This document shows positions 22,787 through 25,324 of a stretch of DNA of 25,324 nucleotides, piece after piece. Each line of letters starts with the position of its first letter. Position 1 is the first letter of the stretch. The position numbers and the translations under genes were made by a program. The stretch lies in NCBI GenBank assembly GCA_001701075.1, contig DAAK01000160.1, forward strand, positions 4,386 through 29,709, in the 5' to 3' direction. The DNA is from Bacteroidales bacterium GP3. Its GTDB lineage: Bacteria; Bacteroidota; Bacteroidia; Bacteroidales; Muribaculaceae. The notes below the pieces were generated by a model. It saw nothing but the letters and a program-made list of their open reading frames with translations, was not told the DNA's origin and made no database searches.

Positions 22787-23965
22787 TTATTTGTTGATAT
22801 ATTTTTTGCCGTTCTTGATGATGATGCCACGATAGCTTTCGTCGACACGCTGTCCATATACGTTATAGATAGCTTCAGCATTATTAACAGCATTGATAGC
22901 ATTGACACTATCTCCTTCACCCTTTTCGATAAAGTTGAATTTCTGAACCTTTACAGATTCAACACCCTCCGGGAGATTCCAAGGAGTCTTAACAGCATTG
23001 AGATGAACATAAGGATAGGCTTCACCGAATTTCTCCACCTCAGCATTAGTTAATTCAGAGAACATGAATGAGTATTCTCCGTTTTCATCACAAGTAGGGT
23101 TGCACTCAGAGATAGGAGCGCTACCACCTTCCATATCAGGACGGTTGAAGAGGAGACGCAAACTCATACCGGGAGTACCCTTGATATAAATACCTGCATA
23201 TCCAGTAAGGTCGGCATAATCGCAACCCAATACACTTCCTGAACCAAGTAACACCGCGCCTGCGCCGAGATTCTTGCCTACATTATCATCGAATGCAACT
23301 GTTTGAGTTTCATCAATCTCACCAGTCTTGTCCCAATTAGTCCATCTGTGGAATAGAGGAGCGATAGCCTTTGGATCCTGCTCCTTGATCTTTGTCAGCA
23401 CCACTTCATCAATATAAACATAACCCTCAACAGAGCCAATTACGGGTGCATCGTCACCTTCACCGTCCTTAATTGTACGGGCTGTGAAATAGAGAGCATC
23501 GATTTTGGTTGACAAGGAGTAATATGGTTCTCCTACAAAGTCACCTTTATCTTGAATGCCTGTGTAATTGACGGAGTAGCGACTGCCAAACCATTCATTG
23601 ATTTGACCATGGATGGCGTCGTTGATTAGGAGAGTGGCAAGAGGATCTGCAGTGCCTTCAGCACCCCAACCTCCTACTAAATTCACCGGATCAGCACCTT
23701 CTAACTGATATGTACCTTTTACTTCGATAGAAGCTACTTCAGAAAAGTCGATGGTCTTGCCGTCAAGATTGAGCATGATTTTGCCTTCGCCTGTGCCATC
23801 GCATACGAATGCAGCTTCGTCTTCGTCCCAAGCGATGCTTCCCTCGGCAACGAAATCTTCAGCATGGAATATGAACTGGCCTTCGTCGTTCCAGTCAATC
23901 ATAATCTGGGCATTTGCGCCCATAGCAGCTACGAGAGCTGCACTAAGCAGTGTAAATTTCTTCAT
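22787..23965 (-). CDS. Secreted two-domain beta-sandwich protein with C-terminal sorting-like tail
   Basis: This 392-aa protein has no firm family name. A Sec signal ends around 'MGANA' (residues 1-19, 'AQ' junction). Residues about 20-190 form one beta-rich, aspartate-rich region ending 'GYVYIDEVVLTKI', typical of the closing strand of jelly-roll carbohydrate-binding modules. Residues about 205-345 form a second such domain ('DLTGYAGIYIKGTPGMSLRL', 'YVHLNAVKTPW'), a pattern I associate with glycan-related secreted proteins of Bacteroidales. The last ~30 residues ('AIYNVYGQRVDES' ... 'IIIKNGKKYINK') resemble the conserved C-terminal tails of Bacteroidales secreted proteins (Por/T9SS-like). 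It has no visible catalytic motif. It lies 69 bp downstream of the GH10-like gene on the same strand and is likely in its transcription unit, with a hairpin between. A glycan-binding role is inferred. Confidence 0.75.
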   Translation of the reverse strand: MKKFTLLSAALVAAMGANAQIMIDWNDEGQFIFHAEDFVAEGSIAWDEDEAAFVCDGTGEGKIMLNLDGKTIDFSEVASIEVKGTYQLEGADPVNLVGGWGAEGTADPLATLLINDAIHGQINEWFGSRYSVNYTGIQDKGDFVGEPYYSLSTKIDALYFTARTIKDGEGDDAPVIGSVEGYVYIDEVVLTKIKEQDPKAIAPLFHRWTNWDKTGEIDETQTVAFDDNVGKNLGAGAVLLGSGSVLGCDYADLTGYAGIYIKGTPGMSLRLLFNRPDMEGGSAPISECNPTCDENGEYSFMFSELTNAEVEKFGEAYPYVHLNAVKTPWNLPEGVESVKVQKFNFIEKGEGDSVNAINAVNNAEAIYNVYGQRVDESYRGIIIKNGKKYINK

Positions 23966-24002
23966 AACTTGAAGTTTTTGGGTTAATAAATTTTATGGAG
24001 TG

Positions 24003-24024
24003 TGGGGATGCAGTCGCATCCCCA
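24003..24024 (-). terminator. Strong intercistronic hairpin without T-run
   Basis: TGGGGATGC (24003-24011) and GCATCCCCA (24016-24024) form a perfect 9-bp stem with a 4-base loop, about 10 bases after the stop of the GH10-like gene. On the minus strand it is followed by ACACTCCATAAAATTTATT, which is AT-rich but has no clean T-run. It may be a partial terminator or an mRNA-stabilising structure that sets different levels for the two genes. Confidence 0.5.
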
Positions 24025-24034
24025 GTCACTTTCA

Positions 24035-25309
24035 TTATTTTGCAGAAAGGGCTTTTATTACAGCCTCATAGACATCAGTTCTTGCATTGTTTTTCCAAAG
24101 GTCGGAAGTCCCAGCGAATATTATACCAGCTCGGTTTTCAGCCTTAATGAGTCGGAAATATTCTGACACCACGAATCCGTAGAAATCTGCATTGGCATCA
24201 GTCATAGATAGATTGTCGATACGCACGAGTTTTCCTGAACCTGCGAGAGATTGGAAAAGGGAAGTCATAGCCTGACGATTGGCCGAGGAATCCTCAAGAT
24301 TCTCAAGAACTACAGCAATTCCATCAATCTTTGCACCGGCATTGGTCCAAGCAGCCACTTGAGCTATCAAACTCTGAGTCTTATCAGCATTTCCGAGTAG
24401 ACCTGATTCGCTGACGAAGAAATTGGGTTTGCCTGAACCTCCAGCTGCAGCATATGATTTTGATAGGCAATCGGTGACAGTCTTGATATAATTGTCTCCC
24501 ATGTAATCATTGAAGAAGAACATGCCCGACATGTCGTTGACAATCTCTCCATTCTCGTCAACCACAGCTTCTGATTGTAAAGAACGCAAAGCGTAAGGAG
24601 CGGTATCGCTCATAGGATTAGCAAGCACAACATAGTCAGAGATAGAGGGTGCACAAGCTGTCATAATGACTTCAGCCCAATTGCTGAAATTATCTGCAAG
24701 TGCAGCAGCTTTCTCAGCATCGTTCTTCTCAACATATTTATCAGGTACGCCAGTTGTCCATCCAAACATGACATTATCGATAAAATAGTAGGAGTTATTG
24801 ACATTGGGTCCGAAGCAAACAGTCACTTCTTTGGCATTTTTTTCTTCTTCGGAAAGCTCCACGTCAGTGATATCAAGCACTACCTTATTCATCCAAGTCT
24901 CAAGAGGACATCCACGCTTCTCAGGAGTGTCGCCGGTAAAATTCTTACGTACGCCGTTGATGATAGCAACAAAATTTCTTTTTAGCGATTTGTCGTCAGG
25001 ACAATATAGGTCGAACACTATAGATGTCAAATTCCGTACCGTCAGACCATTGGGGAGTGACAACGTCAGCTCAGCATAAGAATTTTTAGCCTTTTCTTCA
25101 GTAGAACCTATCTGCAAAACATTTCCTTCTGCTCCAGAAGGATTGGCGGAGACAACCGCTGTGCTGCCATTGGTCATAGGATAAGTCTTTCCCTGCGCAT
25201 CTTCCTCAAAATCTGTAGCCAAAAATGTACCAACCTCGAGATCACCTTTGATGAAAGTAGGAGAAATCACATTTTCAAGATAAGCTTTGGGAAGAGCGTT
25301 GTGCCACTC
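24035..25309 (-). CDS. GH10 xylanase-like protein with inserted carbohydrate-binding domain; catalytic residues replaced; 5' part missing
   Basis: The frame runs 425 codons back from the stop to an in-frame TAA at 25310-25312. It has no ATG; the first usable start is a GTG at 25268-25270, giving 411 aa. Homology-like sequence begins earlier, at 'EWHNALPKAYL', which resembles the 'xWHxQxPxW' strand of GH10 enzymes. Numbered from the GTG, about 18-175 is a jelly-roll insert ('ATDFEED' ... 'YYFIDNVMFGW') of the kind found inside Bacteroidetes GH10 proteins. The GH10 barrel resumes with 'EKAAALADNFSNWAEVIMTAC'. The acid/base motif WDVVNEP reads 'YVVLANP' (Glu replaced near N218), the NDYN segment reads 'VSESG', and the nucleophile motif ITELD reads 'IDNLS' (Glu replaced by N353). 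It is likely a non-hydrolytic binding protein. The N-terminal half is outside the window or cut off by a frameshift. Confidence 0.72.
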   Translation of the reverse strand, partial: EWHNALPKAYLENVISPTFIKGDLEVGTFLATDFEEDAQGKTYPMTNGSTAVVSANPSGAEGNVLQIGSTEEKAKNSYAELTLSLPNGLTVRNLTSIVFDLYCPDDKSLKRNFVAIINGVRKNFTGDTPEKRGCPLETWMNKVVLDITDVELSEEEKNAKEVTVCFGPNVNNSYYFIDNVMFGWTTGVPDKYVEKNDAEKAAALADNFSNWAEVIMTACAPSISDYVVLANPMSDTAPYALRSLQSEAVVDENGEIVNDMSGMFFFNDYMGDNYIKTVTDCLSKSYAAAGGSGKPNFFVSESGLLGNADKTQSLIAQVAAWTNAGAKIDGIAVVLENLEDSSANRQAMTSLFQSLAGSGKLVRIDNLSMTDANADFYGFVVSEYFRLIKAENRAGIIFAGTSDLWKNNARTDVYEAVIKALSAK

Positions 25310-25324
25310 TTAATAGTGTCATTG

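Noticed and set aside
24003..24024. Hairpin as a definite terminator of the GH10-like gene
   Set aside because: The stem is strong but no clean T-run follows on the minus strand. It is kept only as an intercistronic hairpin of unsure role.
1..25324. CRISPR arrays, tRNA/rRNA genes, intact insertion sequences or prophage genes
   Set aside because: No regularly spaced long repeats, cloverleaf-like genes, transposase or phage motifs were seen on either strand by eye.

Overview
The window looks like a chromosomal segment of a gut-type member of the Bacteroidales. The evidence is a FecR/SusC/SusD triad, Bacteroidetes-type promoters (TTTG, about 20 bp, TAnnTTTG), no Shine-Dalgarno sequences, a fused HisNB-type hisB, a fused hisIE, and PUL-type glycosidases with Sec or lipoprotein signals. 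Muribaculaceae is plausible, but the sequence alone does not prove it.

Layout, left to right. (1) 2-6116, + strand: an anti-sigma FecR protein open at the left edge, a SusC-type TonB-dependent receptor with an N-terminal STN signalling domain, and a SusD-type lipoprotein. Together they are a glycan-uptake unit of the ECF-sigma/anti-sigma class; the sigma gene would lie just off the left edge. (2) 6161-6955, - strand: a metallo-beta-lactamase-fold hydrolase of unknown substrate. (3) 7132-14320, + strand: a complete histidine operon, hisG-D-C-B(NB)-H-A-F-I(IE). Its eight genes encode all ten reactions and most of them overlap. In front of it are a consensus promoter, a 26-codon leader peptide with six His codons in a run of seven, an antiterminator and an intrinsic terminator that ends directly at the hisG start codon. 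This is a textbook-style histidine attenuator in a phylum where such elements are little described, and it is the main finding. (4) 14353-20608, + strand: a consensus promoter driving an AAA-ATPase/PD-(D/E)XK protein, followed at 11 bp by a GH29 alpha-L-fucosidase and then a GH2 beta-galactosidase-type enzyme. A bidirectional terminator ends this unit. (5) 20684-25324, - strand: a second GH29 enzyme, a secreted two-domain protein with a C-terminal tail, and, running to the right edge, a GH10-like protein with an inserted carbohydrate-binding-type domain. Both catalytic glutamates of the GH10-like protein appear to be replaced.

How the genes work together. The FecR-SusC pair should sense and import an oligosaccharide captured by SusD. 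The exported GH29 and GH2 enzymes would remove terminal fucose and beta-linked galactose-type residues from a fucosylated host or plant glycan. The minus-strand secreted proteins look like glycan-binding or degenerate xylanase-fold proteins from another locus that continues to the right. The his operon is a housekeeping biosynthetic block between these accessory regions, with its own leader-peptide control. I saw no tRNA, rRNA, CRISPR array or intact mobile element.
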